The position numbers were made by a program, and so were the translations under genes. Under the pieces are notes generated by a model, which saw nothing but the letters and a program-made list of their open reading frames with translations, was not told the origin of the DNA and searched no databases. From Pseudomonas sp. KK4 (GTDB taxonomy: Bacteria > Pseudomonadota > Gammaproteobacteria > Pseudomonadales > Pseudomonadaceae): a stretch of DNA of 64,000 nucleotides. This document shows, piece by piece, positions 17,581-25,670 of this stretch. The stretch's first letter is position 1, and each line of letters begins with the position of its first letter. The stretch covers positions 53,448 to 117,447 of the forward strand of contig NZ_LYVP01000007.1 in NCBI RefSeq assembly GCF_001984065.1, written 5' to 3'.

Positions 17581-19047
17581 ATGACTTCCCCTGAAAAAAA
17601 CCTGCGCCACAACGACCTGATCTATGGTCTCGACGACCGCCCCCACCTGACGGCCACCGTGTTCGCCGCCCTGCAGCATGTGCTCGCCAGTTTCGTCGGC
17701 ATCATTACCCCCACCCTGATCATGGGCAGCGCCCTGGGCCTGCAAAGTGAAATCCCCTACCTGATCAGCATGGCGCTGTTCGTTTCAGGCCTGGGTACCT
17801 TCGTGCAGGCGCGGCGCTTCGGGCCGATCGGTTCCGGGTTGCTGTGCCTGCAAGGCACCAGTTTCTCGTTCATCAGTGTGATCCTCAGCGCCGGGTTCAT
17901 GGTCAAGGCCCGGGGCGGCGGCACCGATGAGATCCTGTCGACCATTTTCGGCGTGTGCTTTTTCGCCGCGTTCATCGAAGTGGTCTTGAGCCAGTTCATC
18001 GGCAAGCTGCGGATGCTGATCACCCCGGTGGTGACCGGCACCATCATCACACTCATGGGCCTGTCGCTGATCAAGGTGGCCATGACCGACATCGCCGGCG
18101 GTTTCGGTGCCACCGACCTTGGCGCGGCCAGCCATTTGGGCCTGGCGGCACTGGTACTGGGCACCATCGTGGTGTTGAACCGGGTGGACGTGCCGTTCCT
18201 GCGCCTGGGGGCCATCGTCATCGGTTTGACCCTGGGTTACGGAGTTGCCTGGTGGCTGGGGCATGTCGATTTCGCCAGCCTGCCCGCCGTACCGCTGGTG
18301 AGCGTGCCGGTACCGTTCAAATACGGCTTCTCCTTCGACTGGGTGGCGTTTGTGCCGGTGGCGGTGATTTTCCTGGTGTCGCCGCTGGAAGCCGCCGGCG
18401 ACCTGACCGCCAACTCGATGATTTCCCGGCAACCGGTCAAGGGTCCGCTGTACATCCGCCGGATCAAGTCCGGGTTGCTGGCCGACGGCCTCAATTCGGC
18501 CATGGCCGCGGTATTCAACAGCATGCCGATGGTGACCTTCGCCCAGAACAATGGCGTGATCCAGTTGACCGGCGTGGCCAGCCGCTACGTGGCGTTTTTC
18601 ATCGCCGGGCTGCTGGTGGTGCTGGGGCTGTTCCCGATGATCGGCGCGGTGCTGCAGTTGATGCCCAAGCCGGTACTCGGTGGTGCGGAACTGGTGATGT
18701 TCGGCACGGTGGCCGTGGCCGGGATAAAGATTCTCGCCGAAGCGGGCCTGCACCGGCGCAACATGCTGATCGTGGCAATTTCCATCGGCATGGGCCTGGG
18801 GGTCGCGGCGGTGCCGGAAGTCTTGCGCGAACTGCCCAAGGCGCTGCACAACATTTTCGAATCGCCAATCACTGTCGGCGCGCTGTGCGCTATCGTTCTT
18901 AATATCTTCCTGCCAGAAGAGTTCATTGAGCTGGAGGAAGACGATTTCGATCCGGAAGCCTCGATTCTGCAGGTCATGGAAAACCCGGAAGTCCCGGCCA
19001 AGGGTGAACCCGCCACACCATACGGTGTCGCACAGTCGAACCGCTAG
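17581..19047 (+). CDS. NCS2 family purine permease
   Basis: Inner-membrane nucleobase:cation symporter of 488 residues with about 12-14 membrane segments. Family marks are the N-terminal LQHVLASFVGIITPTLIMG, the QARRFGPIGSGLLCLQGTSFSFI region, and the substrate-site segment FLVSPLEAAGDLTANSMISRQ followed by DGLNSAMAAVFNSMPMVTFAQNNGV. The last stretch places it in the xanthine/urate branch (XanQ, UacT) and not the uracil branch. The C-terminus is acidic and cytoplasmic. It ends at a strong terminator. The true substrate among xanthine, urate and guanine cannot be told. Confidence 0.88.
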   Translation: MTSPEKNLRHNDLIYGLDDRPHLTATVFAALQHVLASFVGIITPTLIMGSALGLQSEIPYLISMALFVSGLGTFVQARRFGPIGSGLLCLQGTSFSFISVILSAGFMVKARGGGTDEILSTIFGVCFFAAFIEVVLSQFIGKLRMLITPVVTGTIITLMGLSLIKVAMTDIAGGFGATDLGAASHLGLAALVLGTIVVLNRVDVPFLRLGAIVIGLTLGYGVAWWLGHVDFASLPAVPLVSVPVPFKYGFSFDWVAFVPVAVIFLVSPLEAAGDLTANSMISRQPVKGPLYIRRIKSGLLADGLNSAMAAVFNSMPMVTFAQNNGVIQLTGVASRYVAFFIAGLLVVLGLFPMIGAVLQLMPKPVLGGAELVMFGTVAVAGIKILAEAGLHRRNMLIVAISIGMGLGVAAVPEVLRELPKALHNIFESPITVGALCAIVLNIFLPEEFIELEEDDFDPEASILQVMENPEVPAKGEPATPYGVAQSNR

Positions 19048-19058
19048 ACCACGCTCGA

Positions 19059-19090
19059 GGGCTGAGTCGTTGGCGGCTCAGCCCTTTTTT
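19059..19090 (+). terminator. Intrinsic terminator after the NCS2 permease
   Basis: GGGCTGAG, a 10-base loop, CTCAGCCC and six T residues. It lies 12 bases after the permease stop. Confidence 0.93.
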
Positions 19091-19104
19091 GTGAGAGCAC
19101 CTCG

Positions 19105-19578
19105 ATGCGCAATCTCCATGCAATGATCCTTACCACCCTGTTGCTCGCCCTGAGCGCCTGCGCCGTCTATCCCAACAATGACCCGCTCAATATCAATGTG
19201 GTCGGCATCCAGCCCCTGCAAAGCCAGGACATGGAAGTGCGGTTCGCCGTGAAGATCCGCGTGCAGAACCCCAATGGCACCAACATCAATTACAACGGCG
19301 TGGCCCTGGACCTCGATATCAACGGCCAGCCGTTCGCCTCGGGGGTCAGCGATGCGTCCGGTTCGGTGGCGCGCTACTCGGAAACGGTATTGAGCGTGCC
19401 GGTCAGCGTGTCGGCGTTTTCCGTGTTGCGCCAGACCTGGGGCTTGAGCCAGATGCAGACCCTGAACAACATGCCTTACGTACTGCGCGGCAAACTGGCC
19501 GGAGGCTTGTTCGGTACCCGGCGTTTCGTCGACAGTGGCAAGTTGAGTTTTCCGGGGCCGGTGACGGGCAGCCGCTGA
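19105..19578 (+). CDS. LEA type 2 (WHy-domain) lipoprotein
   Basis: Predicted outer- or inner-membrane lipoprotein of 157 residues. The signal ends in the lipobox LSAC (Cys19). The rest is a single LEA-2/WHy domain: alternating strands such as MEVRFAVKIRVQNPNGTNINYNGVALDLDINGQPFASG and a closing LAGGLFGTRRFVDSGKLSFPG. These domains are linked to stress and desiccation in plants and bacteria, but no mechanism is known for this group. It stands alone after the permease terminator, with GAGAG just before the start. Confidence 0.85.
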   Translation: MRNLHAMILTTLLLALSACAVYPNNDPLNINVVGIQPLQSQDMEVRFAVKIRVQNPNGTNINYNGVALDLDINGQPFASGVSDASGSVARYSETVLSVPVSVSAFSVLRQTWGLSQMQTLNNMPYVLRGKLAGGLFGTRRFVDSGKLSFPGPVTGSR

Positions 19579-19597
19579 GGTGAAACCCCCGTAATCT

Positions 19598-19696
19598 GTA
19601 GGAGCGAGCTTGCTCGCGAGGGTCCTCAACGATAACGCGGGCTGTCTGAACGCCCGTGGTGTCTGGACGTTCATCGCGAGCAAGCTCGCTCCTACA
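19598..19696. repeat. REPIN
   Basis: Arms GTAGGAGCGAGCTTGCTCGC and TCGCGAGCAAGCTCGCTCC flank CAACGATAACGCGGG. It ends two bases before the stop codon of the nitrilase gene. Confidence 0.87.
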
Positions 19697-19698
19697 CG

Positions 19699-20622
19699 TC
19701 AGGCGGTGAATTTCACGCCGGGTTTGGCGCGTTCGTCCACCGTGAGTTCGAAGATGTCCGGGCGCGCGTAGTGGCCAACCACGTCGTAGTCGTAACGGGC
19801 GCGGATCAGGTCGTCGGTGTCGATTTCGGCGGTGAGCAGTCCGGCCTCGCCGCGCAACGGCCCGGCCAAGACGTCGCCCATGGGCCCGACGATCACGCTG
19901 CCACCGGCAATCAACGGCCGATCCGCCGGCCAGTTGGCCACCTCGACGCCCAACGACTGGGGCGAATCCTGAACCTGGCAGGCGCTGACAACGAAGCAGC
20001 GGCCCTCATGGGCGATGTGGCGCATGCTGACCTGCCACATCTCGCGCTCGTCCACCGTCGGCGCACACCACACCTCCACGCCTTTGGCGTACATCGCCGT
20101 GCGCAGCAGCGGCATCATGTTTTCCCAGCAGATCACCGCGCCGATGCGCCCGACCGGGCTGTCGATCACCGGCAGGGTCGAACCGTCGCCCTTGCCCCAG
20201 ATCAGCCGCTCGGTGCCGGTGGGCATCAGTTTGCGGTGCTTGCCCACCAGGCCCGCCTGGGGATCGAAATACAGCGCGGTGCAATGCAAGGTGCTGCCCG
20301 CCCGCTCGATCACGCCGATCACCAGGTTGGCCCCGGTGCGCGCCGACAGCCCGGCCAGCGCTTCGGTTTCGGCGCCGGGCACATCGATGGCATTGGCGAA
20401 ATAACGGGCAAACGCCTCGCGCCCTTCCGGCAGCCGATACCCCAGCTGCGTGCCAAAACCTTCGCCTTTGGGATAACCACCCAACAATGCTTCGGGCATC
20501 ACCACCAGCGCGGCGCCGGATTCGATGATTGCGTTTTCATAGGACAGGATCTGTTCCAGGGTCTGCGCCTTGCCGCCGGGCAAGGCGCCGATTTGCAGGG
20601 CGGCGACGGTCGATTTAGCCAT
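19699..20622 (-). CDS. Nitrilase (carbon-nitrogen hydrolase)
   Basis: Cytoplasmic hydrolase of 307 residues that would convert organic nitriles to carboxylic acids and ammonia. The catalytic triad is visible: Glu44 in [14 protein letters not shown], Lys131 in [16 protein letters not shown], and Cys165 in [12 protein letters not shown]. The CWEN context and the TGTERLIWG segment are typical of true nitrilases rather than amidases. No aldoxime dehydratase or regulator is adjacent, so the natural nitrile is unknown. The next gene in the same direction, a RidA protein, is 100 bases upstream, and the two may or may not be co-transcribed. Confidence 0.9.
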   Translation of the reverse strand: MAKSTVAALQIGALPGGKAQTLEQILSYENAIIESGAALVVMPEALLGGYPKGEGFGTQLGYRLPEGREAFARYFANAIDVPGAETEALAGLSARTGANLVIGVIERAGSTLHCTALYFDPQAGLVGKHRKLMPTGTERLIWGKGDGSTLPVIDSPVGRIGAVICWENMMPLLRTAMYAKGVEVWCAPTVDEREMWQVSMRHIAHEGRCFVVSACQVQDSPQSLGVEVANWPADRPLIAGGSVIVGPMGDVLAGPLRGEAGLLTAEIDTDDLIRARYDYDVVGHYARPDIFELTVDERAKPGVKFTA

Positions 20623-20722
20623 GGGGTGAACTCCGTTGACATCAGGTGTTGCCCATTCTCGAACCTCAGCCGATCATGAATAAAGCCCCTATCGCTGCTG
20701 AATGATATGAACACCAGGAATA

Positions 20723-21115
20723 TCAGCCGGGAATGCGGGCAATGACCTTGATCTCGAAGTCGAACCCGGCGAGCCAGTTGACACCGATTGCCGTCCAGTT
20801 GGGATAAGGCGCTTGCGCGAAGATGTCGCTTTTAACCGTCAGGACTGTCCCGAACTGATGTTCAGGATCGGTATGAAAGGTCGTGACGTCGACGATATCG
20901 TCCAGCCCGCACCCGCCCGCCTGCAGGGTCGCCTGCAGATTGGCGAAGGCCAGACGGACCTGCGCCTCAAAATCCGGCTCGGGTGAGCCATCGGTGCGAC
21001 TGCCGACCTGGCCCGAAACGAACAGCAGATCGCCCGACCGGATGGCCGCTGAATAGCTGTGTTCTTTGTAAAGTTCATGCCGGCCGGCGGGGAAAACGGC
21101 TTCACGTACGCTCAT
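20723..21115 (-). CDS. RidA family protein
   Basis: Rid/YjgF/YER057c family member of 130 residues. The start at 21115 is the Met of MSVREAVFPAGRHELY. Characteristic segments are LLFVSGQVGSR, FANLQATLQAGGCGLDDIVDVTTF, and the C-terminal YPNWTAIGVNWLAGFDFEIKVIARIPG. Archetypal RidA hydrolyses reactive imine/enamine intermediates using an Arg near residue 105. Here the matching region reads PNWTAIGVNWL with no Arg, so it belongs to one of the other Rid subfamilies and the activity may differ. It is divergent from two LysR genes that probably regulate it. Confidence 0.87.
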   Translation of the reverse strand: MSVREAVFPAGRHELYKEHSYSAAIRSGDLLFVSGQVGSRTDGSPEPDFEAQVRLAFANLQATLQAGGCGLDDIVDVTTFHTDPEHQFGTVLTVKSDIFAQAPYPNWTAIGVNWLAGFDFEIKVIARIPG

Positions 21116-21162
21116 GTGGGTGCTCCAGTTGTTGAGGTATGGATGCACCATAGCCCGAAGAT

Positions 21163-21215
21163 TTGTTTGGATAATCCAGCAATTACCTACAACACTATTT
21201 GTACAATCCAAACAA
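21163..21215. promoter_or_regulatory. Paired operator candidates between RidA and LysR
   Basis: TTGTTTGGAT (21163-21172) and its exact reverse complement ATCCAAACAA (21206-21215) are separated by 33 bases, about four helical turns centre to centre. Each half also belongs to a local palindrome: TGGATAATCCA at 21168-21178 and TTGTACAA at 21199-21206. This fits two dimers of a LysR-type protein bound side by side. Confidence 0.55.
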
Positions 21216-21232
21216 TTATCAGGAGCAATCAT

Positions 21233-22189
21233 GTGGACAGGTTTGACGCAATGCGGGCGTTTGTCCGGGTAGTCGAGGCCGGCAGCTTTACCAAGGCAGC
21301 AGAAAATCTGGACATGAGCCGGACCACGGTCACTCAGTTGGTTCAACAGCTGGAAGCGCACCTGCGCATCAAACTGCTCAACCGCACCACGCGCAGAGTG
21401 AATGTCACGACCGATGGCGCGGCCTATTACGAGCGCGTGGTACGACTGCTGGCGGAACTCGACGACATCGAAAGTAACTTGCCCGGGGTCTCCACAGCGC
21501 CCCGTGGCCTCTTGCGCGTGGACGTGCCCAGCCCGTTCGCCAACATCATCCTGGTTCCAGCGCTGCCCGCGTTTTACGCCCGCTATCCCGATATCCAGCT
21601 CGAACTCGGCGTGAGCGACCGCACCGTCGACCTGATCGGTGAGAACGTCGATTGCGTGGTACGTGGTGGTGACGTCAAGGATGGTTCGCTGGTGGCGCGG
21701 CACGTCGGTGACCTGCAACTGGGCGTGTACGCGGCGCCGTCCTATCTCACCCAGGCAGGCACGCCCGCGCACCCCGATGAGCTGCTCGATCCGGGCCATC
21801 GCGTCGTCCACTACCGCTGGGCAAACGGGCTGCCGTATACGATGAACAAGGGCAGCGAGACAGTACGGATCGGCGGGCGCTACGTACTGGCGATCGATGA
21901 CGGAAACGCCTACCTGACCGCAGGGCTGCGAGGACTCGGGGCGCTGTGGTTGCCCGAGTACATGGCCAAACCACACGCCGCCAGCGGTGCACTGATACGG
22001 CTGTTCACCGACTGGCGGATCGACCCGATGCCGCTCTACGTCGCCTATCCGCCCAACCGGTATGTGCGCAGGCACCTTCGGGTGTTCATCGACTGGATCA
22101 TCGAACTGATGGCCGTGCACGCACCCCGCACGCTGGCGCCAGCCGTCAGCAAACAAAACCCCTTACTGCCCAATACACCAACGCCATGA
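21233..22189 (+). CDS. LysR-type transcriptional regulator 1 (GTG start)
   Basis: 318-residue regulator. The GTG at 21233 (reading MDRFDAMRAFVRVVEAGSFT) is chosen because AGGAG lies about 8 bases upstream and the LysR fold starts exactly there. The upstream in-frame sequence to 21059 crosses the divergent RidA gene. The N-terminal winged helix has AAENLDMSRTTVTQLVQQLEAHL. The effector domain resembles the CrgA/AaeR-like group (LLRVDVPSPFANIILVPALPAF). Its stop overlaps the next LysR start. Probably controls the divergent RidA gene through the inverted repeat between them (inference). Confidence 0.88.
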   Translation: MDRFDAMRAFVRVVEAGSFTKAAENLDMSRTTVTQLVQQLEAHLRIKLLNRTTRRVNVTTDGAAYYERVVRLLAELDDIESNLPGVSTAPRGLLRVDVPSPFANIILVPALPAFYARYPDIQLELGVSDRTVDLIGENVDCVVRGGDVKDGSLVARHVGDLQLGVYAAPSYLTQAGTPAHPDELLDPGHRVVHYRWANGLPYTMNKGSETVRIGGRYVLAIDDGNAYLTAGLRGLGALWLPEYMAKPHAASGALIRLFTDWRIDPMPLYVAYPPNRYVRRHLRVFIDWIIELMAVHAPRTLAPAVSKQNPLLPNTPTP

Positions 22190-23121
22190 ATATCGCCGAC
22201 ATCGATCTCAACCTGCTCAAAGTCTTCGAGGCCCTGCATGAAGAGTCCAGTGCCAGCCGTGCCGCGCTGCGCCTGGGTGTGACGCAGTCGGCGGTCAGTG
22301 CAGCGTTGCGCCGCCTGCGCCAGGTCTATGGCGATCAGTTGTTCGTGCGCACCGGCCGTGGCCTGGGGCCAACGCTCAAGGCCAATCAGCTCAAACCCGT
22401 GATCAGTGATGCGCTGAACAAATGCCGGCAGAGCCTGGCCATGGTCGACCCCGACACCGGCGATTACACCGGTCGCTCGGTAACCCTGGGCATGTCGGAT
22501 GATTTCGAGATTGCCTATGGCAGGCAGTTGATCGAGCGAGTGGCCCGGGCGGCTCCCCAACTGCGCCTGATCTTCCGCCAGACCCACAGCCAGATCGTCG
22601 GTGAAGCCCTGATGGAACGCAGCATCGACCTGGCGATTACCGCCGGCGGCTTTACCGAGCGGCTGCTGAGCCGGCAGGTATTGGGCGAAGGGGGTTATGC
22701 GTGCCTGGTCGACCCGCAGAGTCTGGCCGAGGGGCAGCACAGCATCAGCCTTGACCAGTTTGTCGCCCGGGAGCACATCCTGGTGTCGTCCGGGGGCTTT
22801 ATCGGCATCACCGATGAAGGGTTGGCGGCTCTGGGCTTGAGCCGGCGGGTCTGCGCGTCGACCACGCATTTTGCGGCATTGCCGCACCTGCTCAAAGGCA
22901 GTCAGGCCGTAGCGACCATTCCTGATCATGCGGCCGCCAGCATCGCCGCGCTCTGTGGCCTGGCCCTGCTGCCCTGCCCGCTGGCGTTGCCGCGCTATCC
23001 GATCGAGCTGGGCTGGCGCACCAGCGCGCAGCTCGATCCAGTGGTGGCAAAGGTCCGTGAAGCAATCCTGGGCGGTTTTGCCTCAATGAACCCTGCAACC
23101 CCCGACATCAGCTATCGTTGA
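22186..23121 (+). CDS. LysR-type transcriptional regulator 2
   Basis: 311-residue regulator whose ATG overlaps the stop of the preceding LysR (ATGA at 22186-22189). It begins MNIADIDLNLLKVFEALHEE and has the DNA-binding helix AALRLGVTQSAVSAALRRLRQ. This N-terminus (IDLNLLKVFxAL) is the NodD/LeuO-like branch, unlike its neighbour, so the pair is not a tandem duplication. The co-inducer region contains FRQTHSQIVGEALMERSIDLAITAGG. Translational coupling of two different LysR proteins is uncommon. The target is unknown, with RidA and the nitrilase the nearest candidates. Confidence 0.88.
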   Translation: MNIADIDLNLLKVFEALHEESSASRAALRLGVTQSAVSAALRRLRQVYGDQLFVRTGRGLGPTLKANQLKPVISDALNKCRQSLAMVDPDTGDYTGRSVTLGMSDDFEIAYGRQLIERVARAAPQLRLIFRQTHSQIVGEALMERSIDLAITAGGFTERLLSRQVLGEGGYACLVDPQSLAEGQHSISLDQFVAREHILVSSGGFIGITDEGLAALGLSRRVCASTTHFAALPHLLKGSQAVATIPDHAAASIAALCGLALLPCPLALPRYPIELGWRTSAQLDPVVAKVREAILGGFASMNPATPDISYR

Positions 23122-23188
23122 ATCGAACATCAGGGGCAGGCCCGGGGTCTGACTTGCTTCAAGAGCGTTTTTCAAGGGAGAAATCACA

Positions 23189-23551
23189 ATGGCTGCGTTC
23201 AAACCCGGTCACCTGCACATCGAGCGATACGCGCTGAACAAGGAAGATTTCAGCTACAACCTGAGCATCGACTATGAAGTCAGTCAGGACCCCAGTGAAG
23301 GCCCCGGCATGCAGTTCACGGTGCACGGCACGATCGAAGGCAAGGACATGAGCGAAGCGTTTTTCCTGCCCAGGGACAAGGCCTACAACTTCGCCAGCAA
23401 CATCACCAAGATTCTGGAGAAGCACGGCATTCCCAAGGCTGTGAGCAGCCTGGGCTCCGAGCACAAGCAGTACGATGCCATGTTCGAAGACGTCAAGGCA
23501 CAGCTCGACCTCAAGCCCGGGGACCCGGTCAAGCCCGAGCACCTGCAATAG
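23189..23551 (+). CDS. DUF5064 family protein
   Basis: Soluble 120-residue protein that matches what I remember of the Pseudomonas-specific DUF5064 family: MAAFKPGHLHIERYALNKEDFSYNL then a beta-rich half (MQFTVHGTIEGKDMSEAFFLPRD) and a helical end. The ribosome binding site GGGAG is 9 bases upstream. No signal peptide or membrane segment is visible. It converges with the next small gene across only 13 bases. Function unknown. Confidence 0.8.
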   Translation: MAAFKPGHLHIERYALNKEDFSYNLSIDYEVSQDPSEGPGMQFTVHGTIEGKDMSEAFFLPRDKAYNFASNITKILEKHGIPKAVSSLGSEHKQYDAMFEDVKAQLDLKPGDPVKPEHLQ

Positions 23552-23564
23552 CGGCGCCGGGTGA

Positions 23565-23819
23565 TTACTTGTTGGCCGCCATCAGGCGATTGACTTCACT
23601 GCGCACCATGTTGGAGAACTCGGGCGGTGACATGCCGTCCAGTTCGGCCCGGACCCACTCGGCCCACTTGCCCTTGCGTTTGGCCCGCTCGCCGAACAAC
23701 CGTGCGGCTTCGCCCTTGGCTTTGCCCAGGTTGTTTTGCCAGAGTTCGAACAGTCGGGATTTTTCGTCTTCAAGCGCTGCGCGCTCGGCAAGGGATTTGT
23801 CGGCCAGATTGAAGCTCAT
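23565..23819 (-). CDS. Small charged hypothetical protein (84 aa)
   Basis: Soluble protein rich in Lys, Arg and Glu, predicted almost entirely helical (LAERAALEDEKSRLFELWQNNLGKAKGEAARLFGERAKRKGKWAEWVRAEL). I do not recognise a domain. The ORF starts MSFNLADKS at 23819 and ends 13 bases from the convergent DUF5064 gene. Codon use matches the neighbours. It may bind nucleic acid or a protein partner given its charge pattern, but that is a guess. Confidence 0.7.
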   Translation of the reverse strand: MSFNLADKSLAERAALEDEKSRLFELWQNNLGKAKGEAARLFGERAKRKGKWAEWVRAELDGMSPPEFSNMVRSEVNRLMAANK

Positions 23820-23982
23820 GGGAATGTTCCTGCTGCGTAAATAGCCGACATCTTACACTGTGGGAAGAATCGTCCGACTCGGGATTTTTTCCCGGACCCC
23901 GCCCGCAGCGAAAAATCGCTGCAACTTTTTCAATCGCCGCACACTCCATTGTTCACTGTCATTACCTGCAAGGAGTACTTCA

Positions 23983-24300
23983 ATGGCCCGCAAAACCGCC
24001 ATGCAAGCCGCCGAAGATCAAATCAAGGATCAGGCCTTCAGCGAACTACAAGCCTTGATCGAGGAGTCGGAAAAACTGCTCAAGAGCAGCGCCTCCCTCG
24101 TGGGTGAAGAAGCGGAGACCCTGCGTGGGCAAATCGCCCAGAAACTGCAGCAGGCCCGGGACTCAGTGACCAGCGTGCGCGACCGCACACTGCCGGCGGT
24201 GGAAGCCACCGAGACCTACATTGGCGGTCATCCGTGGCAGACCGTGGCCATCTCGGCCGGGTTTGGCCTGGTGGTGGGATTGCTGCTCGGGCGTCGTTAA
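23983..24300 (+). CDS. DUF883 (YqjD/ElaB) family membrane-anchored protein
   Basis: 105-residue protein of the ElaB/YqjD type. It has a long amphipathic helical region (residues 1-75, ALIEESEKLLKSSASLVGEEAETLRGQIAQKLQQARDSV written here only in part) and a single C-terminal membrane helix with the typical YIGGHPWQTVAISAGFGLVVGLLLGRR end. E. coli relatives are tail-anchored inner-membrane proteins that associate with ribosomes in stationary phase. AAGGAG lies 9 bases before the ATG at 23983. It is transcribed alone with a REPIN behind it. Confidence 0.87.
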   Translation: MARKTAMQAAEDQIKDQAFSELQALIEESEKLLKSSASLVGEEAETLRGQIAQKLQQARDSVTSVRDRTLPAVEATETYIGGHPWQTVAISAGFGLVVGLLLGRR

Positions 24301-24327
24301 ACGCTGAGCCTGTAAATGCAATCCCCT

Positions 24328-24415
24328 GTGGGAGCGGGCTTGCTCGCGGAGACGTCATGCCAGTCAACGATGATGTTGAATGTGACACCCTCTTCGCTAG
24401 CAAGCCCGCTCCCAC
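24328..24415. repeat. REPIN
   Basis: Arms GTGGGAGCGGGCTTGCTCGC and TTCGCTAGCAAGCCCGCTCC face each other around an inner segment with CAGTCAACGATGATG. It lies between the convergent DUF883 and dpkA genes. Confidence 0.86.
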
Positions 24416-24426
24416 GTTGACCGCGT

Positions 24427-25464
24427 TTAATTCTCGCCCGCCAACGCCCGCAGATTCGCCAATGTCTGTTCATCCAGCGCAATGCCCTGGTCCTGCGACT
24501 TGGCCCGCTGATGATGCCGACGATCCCCCGGCAATCGCTTGAGCCCTACCCCATGCATCTGCCGAACCAGTTCCTGGCTGCGCTCGGCAAAGCTTTGTCC
24601 GGCAGCCTTGCTCGGGTCGATAACGATCAGCAACTGCCCGGTCCACGGTGTTTTGGCACCCGGATGGTTCTTCCAGTCGAACTCGAAAGAGAAATTACCC
24701 CCGGTCAACGCCGCGGCCAACAATTCCACCATCATCGACAGCGCCGAACCCTTGTGCCCGCCGAATGGCAGCAGCGCACCGCCTTCCAGTATGGCTTTGG
24801 GGTCCTGGGTCGGCTGACCAAGACCGTCCACACCCATGCCTGGCGGCAACCGCTCACCGTTGCGCGCGGCAATCTGCACGTCGCCATGGGCAATGGCGCT
24901 GGTGGCCAGGTCGAAAACGATCGGGTCGCCGTCGGCACGGGGCGCGGCAAAGGCTATGGGGTTGGTGCCGAACAACGGCCGGTCGGCGCCGTGGGGCACG
25001 ACACAGGTCATGCTGTTGACCACGCTCAAGGCCACCAGGCCTTCATAGGCGAAGGGCTCGACATCCGGCCACAGCGCGGCGAAATGATGTGAGTTGCGGA
25101 TCGCCAGCACTGCGATGCCGGCGCTGCGGGCCTTCTGCACCAACAGATCGCGGGCCGCCGCCAGGGCCGGTTGCGCAAATCCGTTGCCGGCATCCACCCG
25201 GACAAACCCTGACGCCACGTCCTCGACCACCGGCACGGCCTTGCCATTGACCCAACCGCTCTGCAACGTCGACACATAGCCGGGAATCCGAAACACCCCA
25301 TGGCTGTGCGCGCCGTCACGCTCGGCGCCGGCGCAGTTTTGCGCCAGTACCCGGGCAACGTCGGTTGAGGTGCCATGGCGCAGGAATATCTTCTCAAGCA
25401 AGGCCGTCAGCTCGCTGAGTGACAGGTTTTGCAAGACAACAGCACAATCGTGTGGCGCAGACAT
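24427..25464 (-). CDS. dpkA: Delta1-piperideine-2-carboxylate / delta1-pyrroline-2-carboxylate reductase
   Basis: NADPH-dependent reductase of the malate/L-lactate dehydrogenase (LDH2) fold, reducing cyclic imino acids from D-lysine and D-proline/hydroxyproline catabolism to L-pipecolate or L-proline. It is 345 residues from the ATG at 25464, which has GGAG upstream. The sequence follows Pseudomonas DpkA closely from memory: GAERDGAHSHGVFRIPGY, NSHHFAALWPDVEPFA, SVVNSMTCVVPHGA, LFGTNPIAFAAPRADGDPIVF and LLPFGGHKGSALSMMVELL. No D-amino acid dehydrogenase is adjacent. Confidence 0.9.
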   Translation of the reverse strand: MSAPHDCAVVLQNLSLSELTALLEKIFLRHGTSTDVARVLAQNCAGAERDGAHSHGVFRIPGYVSTLQSGWVNGKAVPVVEDVASGFVRVDAGNGFAQPALAAARDLLVQKARSAGIAVLAIRNSHHFAALWPDVEPFAYEGLVALSVVNSMTCVVPHGADRPLFGTNPIAFAAPRADGDPIVFDLATSAIAHGDVQIAARNGERLPPGMGVDGLGQPTQDPKAILEGGALLPFGGHKGSALSMMVELLAAALTGGNFSFEFDWKNHPGAKTPWTGQLLIVIDPSKAAGQSFAERSQELVRQMHGVGLKRLPGDRRHHQRAKSQDQGIALDEQTLANLRALAGEN

Positions 25465-25670
25465 CTGAAGCTCCAGACTAATTATTGGAGGGGGCAACAG
25501 CGTACATAGAGCGCCGATTAACCACGCGCCGCAGGGGGCCTGTCAACCCTTCGATCGCGCCTGTTCGCACCAACACCGGTCGACCGTGCGTTATCTATCT
25601 ACCGCCTGCATCAAGGAGCCCGCTTTTAGTCTCGACGCCCTATCCACTGGCGCCATCCAAGAGACCGATC

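Noticed and set aside
25465..25670. Extension of the giant toxin-like protein upstream to 25485
   Set aside because: The extra 62 residues are Arg/Pro-rich and unlike the rest. The region is needed for promoters of two divergent genes.
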